This document shows, in pieces, positions 27,561 to 36,123 of a stretch of DNA of 64,000 nucleotides; positions within the stretch are counted from its first letter, which is position 1, and each line of letters starts with the position of its first letter. A program made the translations under genes and the position numbers. The DNA comes from Rhizobium herbae. Lineage in GTDB: Bacteria > Pseudomonadota > Alphaproteobacteria > Rhizobiales > Rhizobiaceae. The stretch lies in NCBI RefSeq assembly GCF_017873135.1, contig NZ_JAGGJV010000003.1, positions 310,001-374,000 of the forward strand, read 5' to 3'. The notes under the pieces were generated by a model. It was given only the letters and a program-made list of their open reading frames with translations. It was not told the origin of the DNA and did no database searches.

Positions 27561-28793
27561 ATGAAGACTATGATGAAACTGTTTCTGGCCGGTGTGGCGC
27601 TCGTCGCCGTCCTCGGCCCGGCCCGCGCCGAGGACAAACCGACGATCGAGATCATGTCGTCCTGGACCTCGGGTGGCGAAGCTGCCGCCCTGAATGTCAT
27701 CAGGACGGAGTTTGAAAAGCGGGGCGGCGTGTGGAAGGACTCCTCCATCGCCGGCTTCGGTGCAGCCGACGCGGCCTTCCAGAACCGCATCGTGGCCGGC
27801 GATGCACCGGGGGCCAAGCAGGGCGTCATCGGCCTTGCGGCAGCCGATTTCGTCAATCAGGGCCTCATGAACCCCATCGACGACGTGGCGACGGCCGGCA
27901 AATGGGCGGACACCCTGCCGAAATCGATCCACGCTCTCATTTCCTACAACGGCCAGGTCTATCTCTCGCCGACCGGCGCGCATGGCGAAAGCTGGGTCTT
28001 CTATTCGAAGGAAGCCTTTGCCAAGGTCGGCATCACCGAGGAACCGAAAAGCTGGGACGCGTTCTTCTCAGCGCTCGACAAGCTGAAGGCTGCCGGAATC
28101 GTGCCGGTCGCCTGGGGCGGCCAGGCCTGGCAGCAGACCAAGGTCTTCAACATGGTCCTGCTCTCCCAGGTCGGGATCGACGGCTTTCTGAAGATCTATG
28201 TCGACAAGGACAAGAGCGAGGCTTCCGTCGAAGGGGTGAAGAAAACCCTCGACATCCTCGGCAAGCTACGCGCCTATGTCGACGAAGGTTCGCCGGGCCG
28301 CAACTGGAACGACGCGACCGCCATGGTCATCACCGGCAAGGCCGGCGTGCAGTTCATGGGCGACTGGGCCAAGGGCGAATTTACCGTCGCCGGCAAGCAA
28401 CCCGGCAAGGATTACGGCTGCATGATCGCGCCGGAATCCGAGGGCATGGTCTACGTCGCCGACGCCCTGTGGTTCCCGAAGACCGGCAATGCCGAGACCG
28501 ACAAAGCCCAGAAGCTGCTCGCCGAAGTCGTCATGGATCCGGCGGTGCAGGTGGAGTTCTCCCTGAAGAAGGGGTCTATTCCCATGCGCGGCGACGTCGA
28601 CAAGTCCAGGCTGGACGCCTGCGCGCAAAAAGGTCTCGAACTGATGAGCGCCGGCAAGATCGTGCCCGATCAGGCTATCGTCCTGACGCCGCAGCAGGTC
28701 GGCGCACTCGATGACTTCGTCGACGAATTCTGGAGCGATGCGTCCGCAGACGCGGCCACCAGCGCCAAGGCGTTCTTCGAGATCTTCGAATAG
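27561..28793 (+). CDS. Sugar ABC transporter substrate-binding protein (GtsA-like)
   Basis: A 410-residue family 1 extracellular solute-binding protein with a signal peptide of about 23 residues (hydrophobic core LFLAGVALVAVLG, cleavage near ARA-ED). The sequence IEIMSSWTSGGEAAALNVIR and the region WGGQAWQQTKVFNMVLL resemble the glucose/mannose-binding GtsA group as I recall it, so an aldose or glucoside is a reasonable ligand. AGAGGTGG precedes the ATG at ideal spacing. It is second in the operon and is followed by a strong stem-loop before the permease genes. Confidence 0.9.
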   Translation: MKTMMKLFLAGVALVAVLGPARAEDKPTIEIMSSWTSGGEAAALNVIRTEFEKRGGVWKDSSIAGFGAADAAFQNRIVAGDAPGAKQGVIGLAAADFVNQGLMNPIDDVATAGKWADTLPKSIHALISYNGQVYLSPTGAHGESWVFYSKEAFAKVGITEEPKSWDAFFSALDKLKAAGIVPVAWGGQAWQQTKVFNMVLLSQVGIDGFLKIYVDKDKSEASVEGVKKTLDILGKLRAYVDEGSPGRNWNDATAMVITGKAGVQFMGDWAKGEFTVAGKQPGKDYGCMIAPESEGMVYVADALWFPKTGNAETDKAQKLLAEVVMDPAVQVEFSLKKGSIPMRGDVDKSRLDACAQKGLELMSAGKIVPDQAIVLTPQQVGALDDFVDEFWSDASADAATSAKAFFEIFE

Positions 28794-28804
28794 GATATTG
28801 TGCA

Positions 28805-28829
28805 CGGCGCCGGCCTTGAACCGGCGCCG
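28805..28829 (+). promoter_or_regulatory. Intercistronic stem-loop after the sugar-binding-protein gene
   Basis: Perfect 9-bp stem CGGCGCCGG (28805-28813) / CCGGCGCCG (28821-28829), 7-base loop, no T-run. Placed 11 bases after the stop codon, it probably stabilises the upstream message, or partly limits read-through, so that binding protein exceeds permease. Confidence 0.7.
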
Positions 28830-28905
28830 CAGCGCTGAGCCTGCCTGCGTGCTGCCCTTCGCGGCCGCGTGCTTTGTTGCCGCCCGCCCACAAAAGAGTT
28901 CGCCG

Positions 28906-29793
28906 ATGCACCCAAAACGCAAGCGCAACCTTGCTGCGACCGTAGCGCTTCTGCCGACATGGTTTGCGGCCATCGTCGTCTACATCGGCACCATGGTCTG
29001 GTCCATTCGTCTGTCCTTTACGGATTCGACGCTTTTTCCTTCATCGAACTACGTCGGCTTCGCCCAGTATGCAAAACTCTTTTCCTCTTCCAAGTGGATC
29101 GCCTCGCTTCAGAACGTGCTGGTCTTCGGCGTGCTCTACGTGGCCGGCTGCCTCGCGCTCGGTTTCCTGCTGGCGGCCGCGCTCGACCGGAAGGTCCGCT
29201 TCGAAAGCGCCTTCAGGACGATCTTCCTCTATCCCTACGCCATGTCCTTCGTCGTCACCGGTCTGATCTGGCAATGGATGCTCAATCCCACATTCGGCAT
29301 TCAGGCGAGCATTCGCTCGCTCGGCTGGGAGAGCTTCGTCTTCGACTGGGTCGTAAACCGCGACATGGCGATCTACGCGCTGGTGCTCGCGGGTGTCTGG
29401 CAGGGCGCGGGGCTGGTGATGGTCATTGCGCTCGCCGGCATGCGCGGCATCGAAGGCGAGCAATGGAAAGCAGCCCAGATCGACGGCATCCCGGTCTGGC
29501 GCATCTATGTCTCGATCATCCTGCCCCAACTCGGCCCGGCGCTTGCCGCCGCCGGCATGCTGCTCGCCATGGGTGTGATCAAGACCTATGACATCGTCGT
29601 GGCCATGACCAATGGCGGCCCCGGCTCTTCGACCGAAGTTCCAGCCAAGTTCATCATGGACAATCTGTTCGGGCGCCAGAACCTGGGGCTTGCGACGGCC
29701 GGCGCCACGGTCCTCGTGCTGGGCGTCATCGCCGCGGTCGCCCCGTTCCGCTACGCAATGCACATGCGCAACAGACCGAGAGGAGCAGCGTGA
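28906..29793 (+). CDS. Sugar ABC transporter permease 1 (CUT1)
   Basis: A 295-residue MalF-type inner-membrane permease with six predicted membrane segments. The EAA-like ATPase-docking loop reads EGEQWKAAQIDGIPVWRIYV at about residues 183-202. The ATG at 28906 (MHPKRKRN) gives the standard short basic N-terminus before the first segment. Overlaps the following permease gene by one base (TGATG). Confidence 0.9.
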   Translation: MHPKRKRNLAATVALLPTWFAAIVVYIGTMVWSIRLSFTDSTLFPSSNYVGFAQYAKLFSSSKWIASLQNVLVFGVLYVAGCLALGFLLAAALDRKVRFESAFRTIFLYPYAMSFVVTGLIWQWMLNPTFGIQASIRSLGWESFVFDWVVNRDMAIYALVLAGVWQGAGLVMVIALAGMRGIEGEQWKAAQIDGIPVWRIYVSIILPQLGPALAAAGMLLAMGVIKTYDIVVAMTNGGPGSSTEVPAKFIMDNLFGRQNLGLATAGATVLVLGVIAAVAPFRYAMHMRNRPRGAA

Positions 29794-30677
29794 TGGCAAG
29801 TCCGCATCCGAACGGCCCCAGGCCGGCCCGCCTGACGGCGGGGAGCATCGGGCTTTACGCCTTCCTCGTCGTTGCGGCGCTGTTTTTCCTGCTGCCGCTC
29901 TACACCATGGTCGTCACGTCGCTGAAGACCATGGATGAGATACGGCTGGGGCAGATCTTCGCCCTGCCCGCGACGCTCGATTTCTCGGCCTGGGCAACCG
30001 CATGGTCCGGCGCCTGCATGGGCACTGTCTGTGTCGGCATACGCGCCGGCTTCTGGAATTCGGTAGCGATCACGGTGCCATCCGTTGCCCTTTCCGTGTT
30101 CATCGGCGCGATCAACGGCTATGCCCTTTCCCTCTGGCGGCCACGAGGCTCCAGCCTGCTGTTCGGCCTTCTCATGGCCGGCGGCCTGATCCCCTACCAG
30201 ATTTTTCTCTATCCGATGGTCCGGGCGATGGCGAACATCAACCTCTACAATTCGGTGCCGGGCATCGTGCTTGTCCATGTCATCTTCGGCCTGCCATTGG
30301 TGACGCTGCTGTTCCGGAATTACTTCGTCAGCGTGCCGGAGGAGCTCTGCAAGGCGGCACGCGTCGATGGCGCCGGCTTCTGGCGGATCTTCTTCGAGAT
30401 CATGCTGCCCATGGCCGTGCCGATGGTCGTCGTGGTCTCGATGCTACAGTTCACCGGCATCTGGAACGACTTCCTGCTCGGCCTGGTCTTTGCCGGACGC
30501 GACAACCTGCCGATGACGGTTCAGCTGAACAACATCGTCAACACCACGATGGGCGAGCGCACCTACAATGTGAACATGGCGGCAACCATTCTGACCGCCC
30601 TCGTCCCGCTCGCCATCTATTTCCTGTCCGGCCGCTGGTTCGTGCGCGGCATCGCCGCCGGCGCAGTCAAGGGGTAA
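29793..30677 (+). CDS. Sugar ABC transporter permease 2 (CUT1)
   Basis: A 294-residue MalG-type permease with six membrane segments. The EAA loop is PEELCKAARVDGAGFWRIFF near residues 182-201. The ATG at 29793 shares its A with the preceding TGA; AGGAG lies about seven bases before. Ends 6 bases before the ATPase gene. The stretch LYTMVVTSLKTMDEIRLGQI in the first periplasmic loop is usual for this family. Confidence 0.9.
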   Translation: MASPHPNGPRPARLTAGSIGLYAFLVVAALFFLLPLYTMVVTSLKTMDEIRLGQIFALPATLDFSAWATAWSGACMGTVCVGIRAGFWNSVAITVPSVALSVFIGAINGYALSLWRPRGSSLLFGLLMAGGLIPYQIFLYPMVRAMANINLYNSVPGIVLVHVIFGLPLVTLLFRNYFVSVPEELCKAARVDGAGFWRIFFEIMLPMAVPMVVVVSMLQFTGIWNDFLLGLVFAGRDNLPMTVQLNNIVNTTMGERTYNVNMAATILTALVPLAIYFLSGRWFVRGIAAGAVKG

Positions 30678-30683
30678 CGCTTC

Positions 30684-31766
30684 ATGCAATCCGCCGTTTC
30701 CGTCAAGGACCTCAAGATCGCCTATGGCGACCACACCGTGATCGAAAAACTGTCGATCGACATCGCTCCCCGCGAGTTCCTGGTCCTGCTCGGCCCATCC
30801 GGCTGCGGCAAGTCCACGCTTCTGAATGCCATTGCCGGTCTTCAGGACATCACGTCAGGCGAGGTCTGGATTTCCGGCAAGAACGTCACCTGGGAGGAGC
30901 CGAAGGATCGCGGCATCGGCATGGTCTTCCAGTCCTATGCGCTTTATCCGCGCATGACGGTACGGAAAAACCTGTCCTTCGGCCTGCGCGTCGCCGGCCT
31001 GCCAAAGGCCGAGATCGAGGCCCGTATCGGGCGTACTGCGGCCCTTCTTCAGCTCGACAAGCTCTTGGACCGGCGCCCCGCCGAGCTGTCGGGCGGCCAG
31101 CGCCAGCGTGTGGCCATCGGCCGGGCGCTCGTCCGCCAGGTGGATGTCTTCCTGTTCGACGAGCCCCTCTCCAATCTCGACGCCAAGCTGCGCAACGAGT
31201 TGCGCGTCGAGATCAAGAAACTGCACCAGAGCCTCGGCAACACCATGATCTACGTAACCCACGACCAGGTCGAGGCGCTGACGCTGGCCGACCGCATCGC
31301 GATCATGAAGGACGGCGTGATCCAGCAATTGGCCTCGCCATCGGAGATCTATCACCGCCCGGCCAGTCTCTTCGTCGCCGGCTTCATCGGCGCACCGGCG
31401 ATGAATTTTATCGAGGGAAGCATCGAACTGAAGGATGACGGCCCCGCTTTCGTCAGCAAGGGGCTGAACGTCGATCTCGCCGGCTATGCCTTTCAGGCTC
31501 CACCGCGGGGCGGGCCGGCGACCCTTGGCTTTCGACCCGAACACATCGCCCTCGATGGCGCGGCCAAGGGGTTACCGACTCTGATCGGGCGGGTGTCGGT
31601 CGTCGAACCCATGGGAGCGGATGCCGTCGTCTGGTTCGATTGGGCGGACAGGAGCCTGTCGCTCAGGGTGATGGGGGACGTTGCCTTGCAGCCGAACGAA
31701 GACATCGCGCCGGGGCTCGATATCGCGAAGGCGTCGCTGTTTGGCGCCGATGGATTGCGTCTGTGA
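30684..31766 (+). CDS. Sugar ABC transporter ATPase (UgpC/MsmK type)
   Basis: A 360-residue ATPase. Walker A GPSGCGKST, signature LSGGQRQRV and Walker B VFLFDEPLSNLD lie in the first 240 residues, followed by a C-terminal TOBE/OB-fold regulatory domain as in MalK/UgpC. Companion of the two upstream permeases and the GtsA-like binding protein; hydrolyses ATP on the cytoplasmic face. ATG 30684, AGGGGT upstream. Confidence 0.92.
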   Translation: MQSAVSVKDLKIAYGDHTVIEKLSIDIAPREFLVLLGPSGCGKSTLLNAIAGLQDITSGEVWISGKNVTWEEPKDRGIGMVFQSYALYPRMTVRKNLSFGLRVAGLPKAEIEARIGRTAALLQLDKLLDRRPAELSGGQRQRVAIGRALVRQVDVFLFDEPLSNLDAKLRNELRVEIKKLHQSLGNTMIYVTHDQVEALTLADRIAIMKDGVIQQLASPSEIYHRPASLFVAGFIGAPAMNFIEGSIELKDDGPAFVSKGLNVDLAGYAFQAPPRGGPATLGFRPEHIALDGAAKGLPTLIGRVSVVEPMGADAVVWFDWADRSLSLRVMGDVALQPNEDIAPGLDIAKASLFGADGLRL

Positions 31767-31792
31767 CGCGCTAAGACAGGATTCAGAAATAC

Positions 31793-33451
31793 ATGTCTCA
31801 CATTCTTTATGACGCGCTGGTGATCGGCTCCGGCGCCGCGGGATCTTTTGCGGTCAAGGAGCTGACCGCGCAAGGATTGTCCGTCCTGCTTCTGGAGGCC
31901 GGCCCCGAGATCGGGCCGAAGGATTTCGATCCCTCGCGCAAGAAGGAACCGGCAAGCAGTATCAACATCTGGGAACGGGCGCGGGCGACGCTTAAAGGCC
32001 AGCCAATCCAGGCGCGCGCCGCATTCTTTACGGAGCGCTTCAGCCGCTTCTTCGTCAACGATCGCAAGAACCCCTACACCACGCCGGCCGACGCGCCGTT
32101 TCTCTGGATCAGGGGGCGTCAGGGCGGCGGCCGCCTGCACAGTTTCGGCCGGGTGCTGCTGCGCTGGACCGATGACGACTTCAAGATCAGGTCGCTGACC
32201 GGCAAGGGCGAGGACTGGCCGGTCTCCTATGACGAACTGGCTCCTTTCTACGCCGAAGTGGAATCCTATCTCGGGCTGCACGGCAACGAGGACCATGTCT
32301 CCACCCTGCCGGATGGTGTCTATGCCAAGCCGGCGAACCTCTCGCCGGCCGAAGAGGTCTTCAAGCAAACGGTCGAGAGCCGCTGGCCGGAGAGACACGT
32401 CGTCTCCTGGCGCTATATCGCCCCGGATGCGGAGCGGGTCCCGCGTCCGCTGCGGGATGCGCAAGCAACCGGACGGCTGACCATTCGATATAATGCGGTC
32501 GTGCGCCGCATCACGGTGGACGAGCACACGGGCCGCGCCACCGGCGCGGAATTCGTCGATCGTGCGACGGGCATGGTGGAAACGGTCCTGGCCGCAACGG
32601 TGGTGCTTTGCGCATCGCCGATCGAGAGTGTTCGCCTGCTATTGAACTCGGCATCGGCAGCCCATACCGGGGGTCTTGGAAACAGCTCCGGCACGCTCGG
32701 GCGCTACTTCATGGACCAGCTTCCCTGCCTGGCTTTCGGTTCCTTTGCGAAGGTCAAAGGCTGGGCCCCGGACAAGTCCGCGCCCGAGGATCCGTTCTAC
32801 AATCCCTCCGGCGGCATTTTCATCCCCCGTTTCGAGCAGGTCGCGGGCGCTGCGCCGCGCGGCGACTTCAACTACCAGGGCAGCGTCGGCCGCGCGCCGG
32901 TATCCGACGACACCCCGGCCCGGCTCGCCTTCTTCGGCTTCGGCCGGATGCTGCCCTATGCCGACAACCGCATCACGCTTGACCCCAGGCGAAAGGATGC
33001 CTGGAACATACCGGTTCCGCACATCCGCTGCGCCATGCACCAGGAAGAGCATGAACTCTTGCATCGACAGGAACAGACGCTGGTCGACATGGTGCGGGAT
33101 GCAGGAGGCGACCTGGAATTCATCGGCTCGCCCCATGGGCTCAAGGAAATGGGACAAGGGGCCTTCCCCGACGCCGATATCTTCAGCCGCTTCCTGTTCC
33201 GCAAATGGTTCAAAAAGACGATGTGCATGGGCGCTGCGATCCACGAAAGCGGCGGGGCCAGAATGGGCGTGTCGAGCCAAACCTCCGTTCTCAACCCCTG
33301 GAACCGGAGCTGGGACGTGCCCAATCTTATCGTCACCGACGCCAGCGCCTTCCCCGGCAGCGGTATTGCGGGCACCACTCTGACCGTCATGGCGCTCACC
33401 ATCCGCGCTTGCCGCAAACTGGCTCGGGATTATCGCGGCGGCCTGATTTAG
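31793..33451 (+). CDS. GMC-family FAD oxidoreductase
   Basis: A 552-residue flavoprotein. The N-terminal dinucleotide fold VIGSGAAGSFAVKEL is followed by VLLLEAGPE. The C-terminal GMC block has IHESGGARMG (putative catalytic His) and LIVTDASAFPGSGIAGTT (FAD-proximal). There is no signal peptide, so it is likely cytoplasmic. It closes the LacI-controlled sugar operon, 26 bases after the ATPase gene. GMC enzymes of rhizobia include glucoside-3-dehydrogenases and polyol/gluconate dehydrogenases. Oxidation of an imported sugar or glycoside to a keto-sugar is the best inference, but no small subunit or cytochrome gene accompanies it. Confidence 0.85.
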   Translation: MSHILYDALVIGSGAAGSFAVKELTAQGLSVLLLEAGPEIGPKDFDPSRKKEPASSINIWERARATLKGQPIQARAAFFTERFSRFFVNDRKNPYTTPADAPFLWIRGRQGGGRLHSFGRVLLRWTDDDFKIRSLTGKGEDWPVSYDELAPFYAEVESYLGLHGNEDHVSTLPDGVYAKPANLSPAEEVFKQTVESRWPERHVVSWRYIAPDAERVPRPLRDAQATGRLTIRYNAVVRRITVDEHTGRATGAEFVDRATGMVETVLAATVVLCASPIESVRLLLNSASAAHTGGLGNSSGTLGRYFMDQLPCLAFGSFAKVKGWAPDKSAPEDPFYNPSGGIFIPRFEQVAGAAPRGDFNYQGSVGRAPVSDDTPARLAFFGFGRMLPYADNRITLDPRRKDAWNIPVPHIRCAMHQEEHELLHRQEQTLVDMVRDAGGDLEFIGSPHGLKEMGQGAFPDADIFSRFLFRKWFKKTMCMGAAIHESGGARMGVSSQTSVLNPWNRSWDVPNLIVTDASAFPGSGIAGTTLTVMALTIRACRKLARDYRGGLI

Positions 33452-33562
33452 AGTTCAAGGCGAGCGCCACTCCGACACCCTCGACCTTCACCAGTCTGAT
33501 TTTCATGGGATGTTCGGAGATCATGGCCTGCCACGGGATGAACACCGATAGCCCTGTCCGAT

Positions 33563-34159
33563 TCATTTGGACGGGAAATTGGCCGAACTTCCGGGGCCGT
33601 GCAGTTGCGCGACGAGGGCAGCAAATTGCGAGCCGGCGATATCGAGAGGGCCGCTATTGTCGATTGTGGTTACATCCGGCTCGTCGAAAATATCCGGCAC
33701 CTGCCGTTGCAGCCGGCTCAGGATATCCTGCTCACTCTCCCGGCCGCGTGCAACGAGACGGCTTGCGAGAACCTGTGGCGATGCGGTGATGTTGACGACC
33801 GCAACCCGTGGAAAGGCCTGCCGGAACTGGCCGAGCGCCGCACGGCTGCCATTGGCGATCAGGATTCTTCCAGCACGCACCCGCTCAAGCGCCTGCTTGG
33901 GGATGCCGTATTTCAATCCGTGCGCCTGCCAGGCGACGGCGAATTCGCCGGCCGATAGCCGGCTGTCGAAGACCTCGCCGGAAATGCTCTCGTGATCCTC
34001 GCCGCCGGCATCGGACGGCCGGGTGATGACGCGACGGACGAAATCGATATCCTCGCGGCCGGCAAAATGCTGCGCCACGAAACCGATGACGCTGTCCTTG
34101 CCGGCACCGCTGGGGCCGACCACGACGACGATCGCACCGGTCTGAACGTGCCCGTGCAT
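33563..34159 (-). CDS. phnN: Ribose 1,5-bisphosphate phosphokinase PhnN
   Basis: A 198-residue P-loop kinase of the guanylate-kinase-like PhnN group: Walker A VVVGPSGAGKDSV near residue 14, then RRVITRPSDAGGEDHESI. It converts ribose 1,5-bisphosphate to PRPP, the last step of the C-P lyase pathway. Its ATG overlaps the phnM stop by one base (TGATG), so it is translationally coupled. Last gene of the minus-strand phn block. No terminator is evident before the convergent GMC gene, 110 bases away. Confidence 0.92.
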   Translation of the reverse strand: MHGHVQTGAIVVVVGPSGAGKDSVIGFVAQHFAGREDIDFVRRVITRPSDAGGEDHESISGEVFDSRLSAGEFAVAWQAHGLKYGIPKQALERVRAGRILIANGSRAALGQFRQAFPRVAVVNITASPQVLASRLVARGRESEQDILSRLQRQVPDIFDEPDVTTIDNSGPLDIAGSQFAALVAQLHGPGSSANFPSK

Positions 34160-35298
34160 CAGGCGACCCGCTTGCCTTCGCGCCAGACCGAGCGGACGAC
34201 CGGGATACCGTCATGGCGCTGGACCCGGACGATATCGGCGCGCAGGCCGGTGGCGATCCGGCCGCGATCGGTGAGGCCGACCGTGCGGGCGGGCGTGGCC
34301 GTAACCATGGCGAGCGCCTGCGGCAGGCTGACGCTTTCCACCTCATCCGACAGGACGAAGGGCGCATGGATCAGGCTGAATGGCACGTAATCGGAGGACA
34401 GCACGTCAAGCACGCCGCGTTCGGCAAGGTCGCGGGCGGCGATATTGCCGGAATGCGATTTGCCGCGCACGATGTTCGGCGCCCCCATGAGCACGCTCAA
34501 ACCGGCCGCATGCGACGCTTCCGCCGCCTCGAAGCTGGTCGGGAATTCGGCAAGGCGAATACCGAAGCCGACAGATTCCTCGACATGGGCGATGGTAGCA
34601 TCGTCGTGGCTGGCGATGGCGATGCCGCGCTCGGCGCAAGCCTTGGCGATCTCGGTGCGATGCGGGCCGGCATACTTGGCCGAAAGCGCCTGCTGGCGGG
34701 CGCAGAACGCGGCGAAGGCCTCGTCGGATAGACCGCGCTTGTTCTTGTAGTAGAGCGTGTACTGATCCATCGTCTGGAACTGGCGCTGACCCGGCGCATG
34801 GTCCATCAGCGATACGAGGCCGACCTGCGGATCGTTTTCGAATTCCAGGAAGTGATCGAGCACGTTGTCGGTCGAGACCTCGCAGCGCAGGTGGATGCGG
34901 TGGTCAGCGCGAAGGCGGTTTTCCTTTGCGGCCTGCGCCAGGGCATCCGCCATGTCGCGCATCTCGCCCTGTTCGAAGCCGCCGTCCTCGTCGGAGCCCA
35001 TGCGCAGGCAGTCGAACACCGTGGTGATGCCGGATGTGACGACCTGCGCGTCATGCGCCTGGATCGCCGCCATCTTCAGCCAGCGCACGCCGGGACGCGG
35101 CGAATAATGGGCTTCCAGGTGATCGGTGTGCAGCTCGACCAGGCCGGCGATCAGGTAATCGCCCTCGAAATCCTCACCGGTGCGGCTGGCACCTTCCGAG
35201 ATGTCGGCGATCTTGCCGTCACGGATCAGGACGGAGCCATCGAGGATCCGGTCTTCGAGGACGATGCGGGCATTGGAGAGAACGATTTCAGCTGTCAT
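34159..35298 (-). CDS. phnM: Alpha-D-ribose 1-methylphosphonate 5-triphosphate diphosphatase PhnM
   Basis: A 379-residue amidohydrolase-fold enzyme that removes pyrophosphate from the phosphonate-ribose triphosphate before C-P cleavage. Metal ligands: HTDHLEAH (HxxH variant of the HxH motif) after GLVELHTD, then IASHDD and SDYVPFS near the C-terminus. Start ATG at 35298 (TAEIVLSNARIVLEDR); a longer frame upstream overlaps the DUF1045 gene. One base separates it from the DUF1045 stop, so translation is coupled. Confidence 0.92.
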   Translation of the reverse strand: MTAEIVLSNARIVLEDRILDGSVLIRDGKIADISEGASRTGEDFEGDYLIAGLVELHTDHLEAHYSPRPGVRWLKMAAIQAHDAQVVTSGITTVFDCLRMGSDEDGGFEQGEMRDMADALAQAAKENRLRADHRIHLRCEVSTDNVLDHFLEFENDPQVGLVSLMDHAPGQRQFQTMDQYTLYYKNKRGLSDEAFAAFCARQQALSAKYAGPHRTEIAKACAERGIAIASHDDATIAHVEESVGFGIRLAEFPTSFEAAEASHAAGLSVLMGAPNIVRGKSHSGNIAARDLAERGVLDVLSSDYVPFSLIHAPFVLSDEVESVSLPQALAMVTATPARTVGLTDRGRIATGLRADIVRVQRHDGIPVVRSVWREGKRVA

Positions 35299-35299
35299 G

Positions 35300-36007
35300 T
35301 CAGGCCATCTTTCGTTTGGACGTGCCGCCCAGCGGCAAAAGCGAGTGAACGGTAAACGGAGCGCCGCGCTCGGGCTCGATAAACAGGGCAAGCGAGGCCA
35401 CGGTCAGCGGCTTGCCGATGAAGGGCGCGAAGCTCTGCTCCAGCAGGCGTTTCATTGAGGCCTGCCGCTCCGCCGGCACCGGACCGGTCAGCGTCATGTG
35501 GAAACGGAAGCTCTCGAAGACGTAGGGGTATCCCCATTCGAGGAGGTTTCTCCGCATCACGTCACTGAGCTGTTCCGGTTTGCGGCGCGCCATATCGGCC
35601 TCCGACAACGATGCCCGGAATGGAGAGAATCGCCGGACAGTTTCATTCGCGAGGCCCTGCAATTCGGGACAATTTCCGGCGGGCACCAGTGCAAAGAACG
35701 GCCCCAGTTGACCGAGAACCATCTTCGGAATCTCGAAGGGAACACACTCGCCGGCAAATGCATCGAACACGTCAAGAAGCTGCGATTCGCTGGTGCCTGG
35801 AGCCAGTTCAAAAGGCGCCTTCAGCGTTCCGTGAAAACCGTAGCGGCGCGGGTCGGCAGTCAACGCAGTCAGCTCGGCCGCATCGAAATCGCCGGCAGCC
35901 TGAAGTGCGTGGGTTTCGCCGGTAAACGGATTGCCACCCAGCCACCGCTCCGCGGCAGCGCTCAGCGGGTCGTCTTCATCGGGCGAGATATAGAATGCGT
36001 AGCGCAC
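35300..36007 (-). CDS. DUF1045 phosphonate-operon protein, 2H phosphoesterase-like
   Basis: A 235-residue protein of the family found in phn operons that lack phnP. Two 2H-superfamily motifs are visible: HGTLK (His59, Thr61) and HMTLT (His170, Thr172), the catalytic pair of 2',5'- and 1'',2''-cyclic phosphodiesterases. It lies between phnE2 and phnM, with phnM starting one base after its stop. PhnP, which opens 5-phosphoribosyl-1,2-cyclic phosphate, has no gene in this cluster, so DUF1045 is the obvious candidate for that job (inference). ATG at 36007. Confidence 0.85.
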   Translation of the reverse strand: MRYAFYISPDEDDPLSAAAERWLGGNPFTGETHALQAAGDFDAAELTALTADPRRYGFHGTLKAPFELAPGTSESQLLDVFDAFAGECVPFEIPKMVLGQLGPFFALVPAGNCPELQGLANETVRRFSPFRASLSEADMARRKPEQLSDVMRRNLLEWGYPYVFESFRFHMTLTGPVPAERQASMKRLLEQSFAPFIGKPLTVASLALFIEPERGAPFTVHSLLPLGGTSKRKMA

Positions 36008-36098
36008 TGGTCATTCCCTGCAAAGATGTCACGGAAGCAGTGATCGGACGGGCCGATTTGACCCCGTCGCTACGCGCTATTCGTGACATTATCGTGAT

Positions 36099-36120
36099 GA
36101 GTGGCAATGATCCGCCACTC
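36099..36120 (-). promoter_or_regulatory. Stem-loop after phnE2
   Basis: Perfect 7-bp stem GAGTGGC (36099-36105) / GCCACTC (36114-36120) three bases after the phnE2 stop codon, without T-run. Possible processing or stability element separating transporter genes from DUF1045-phnM-phnN. Confidence 0.45.
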
Positions 36121-36123
36121 TAT

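Noticed and set aside
33452..33562. Possible small gene between the GMC gene and phnN
   Set aside because: A 19-codon minus-strand frame starts with ATG near 33508 but has no ribosome-binding site or similarity.
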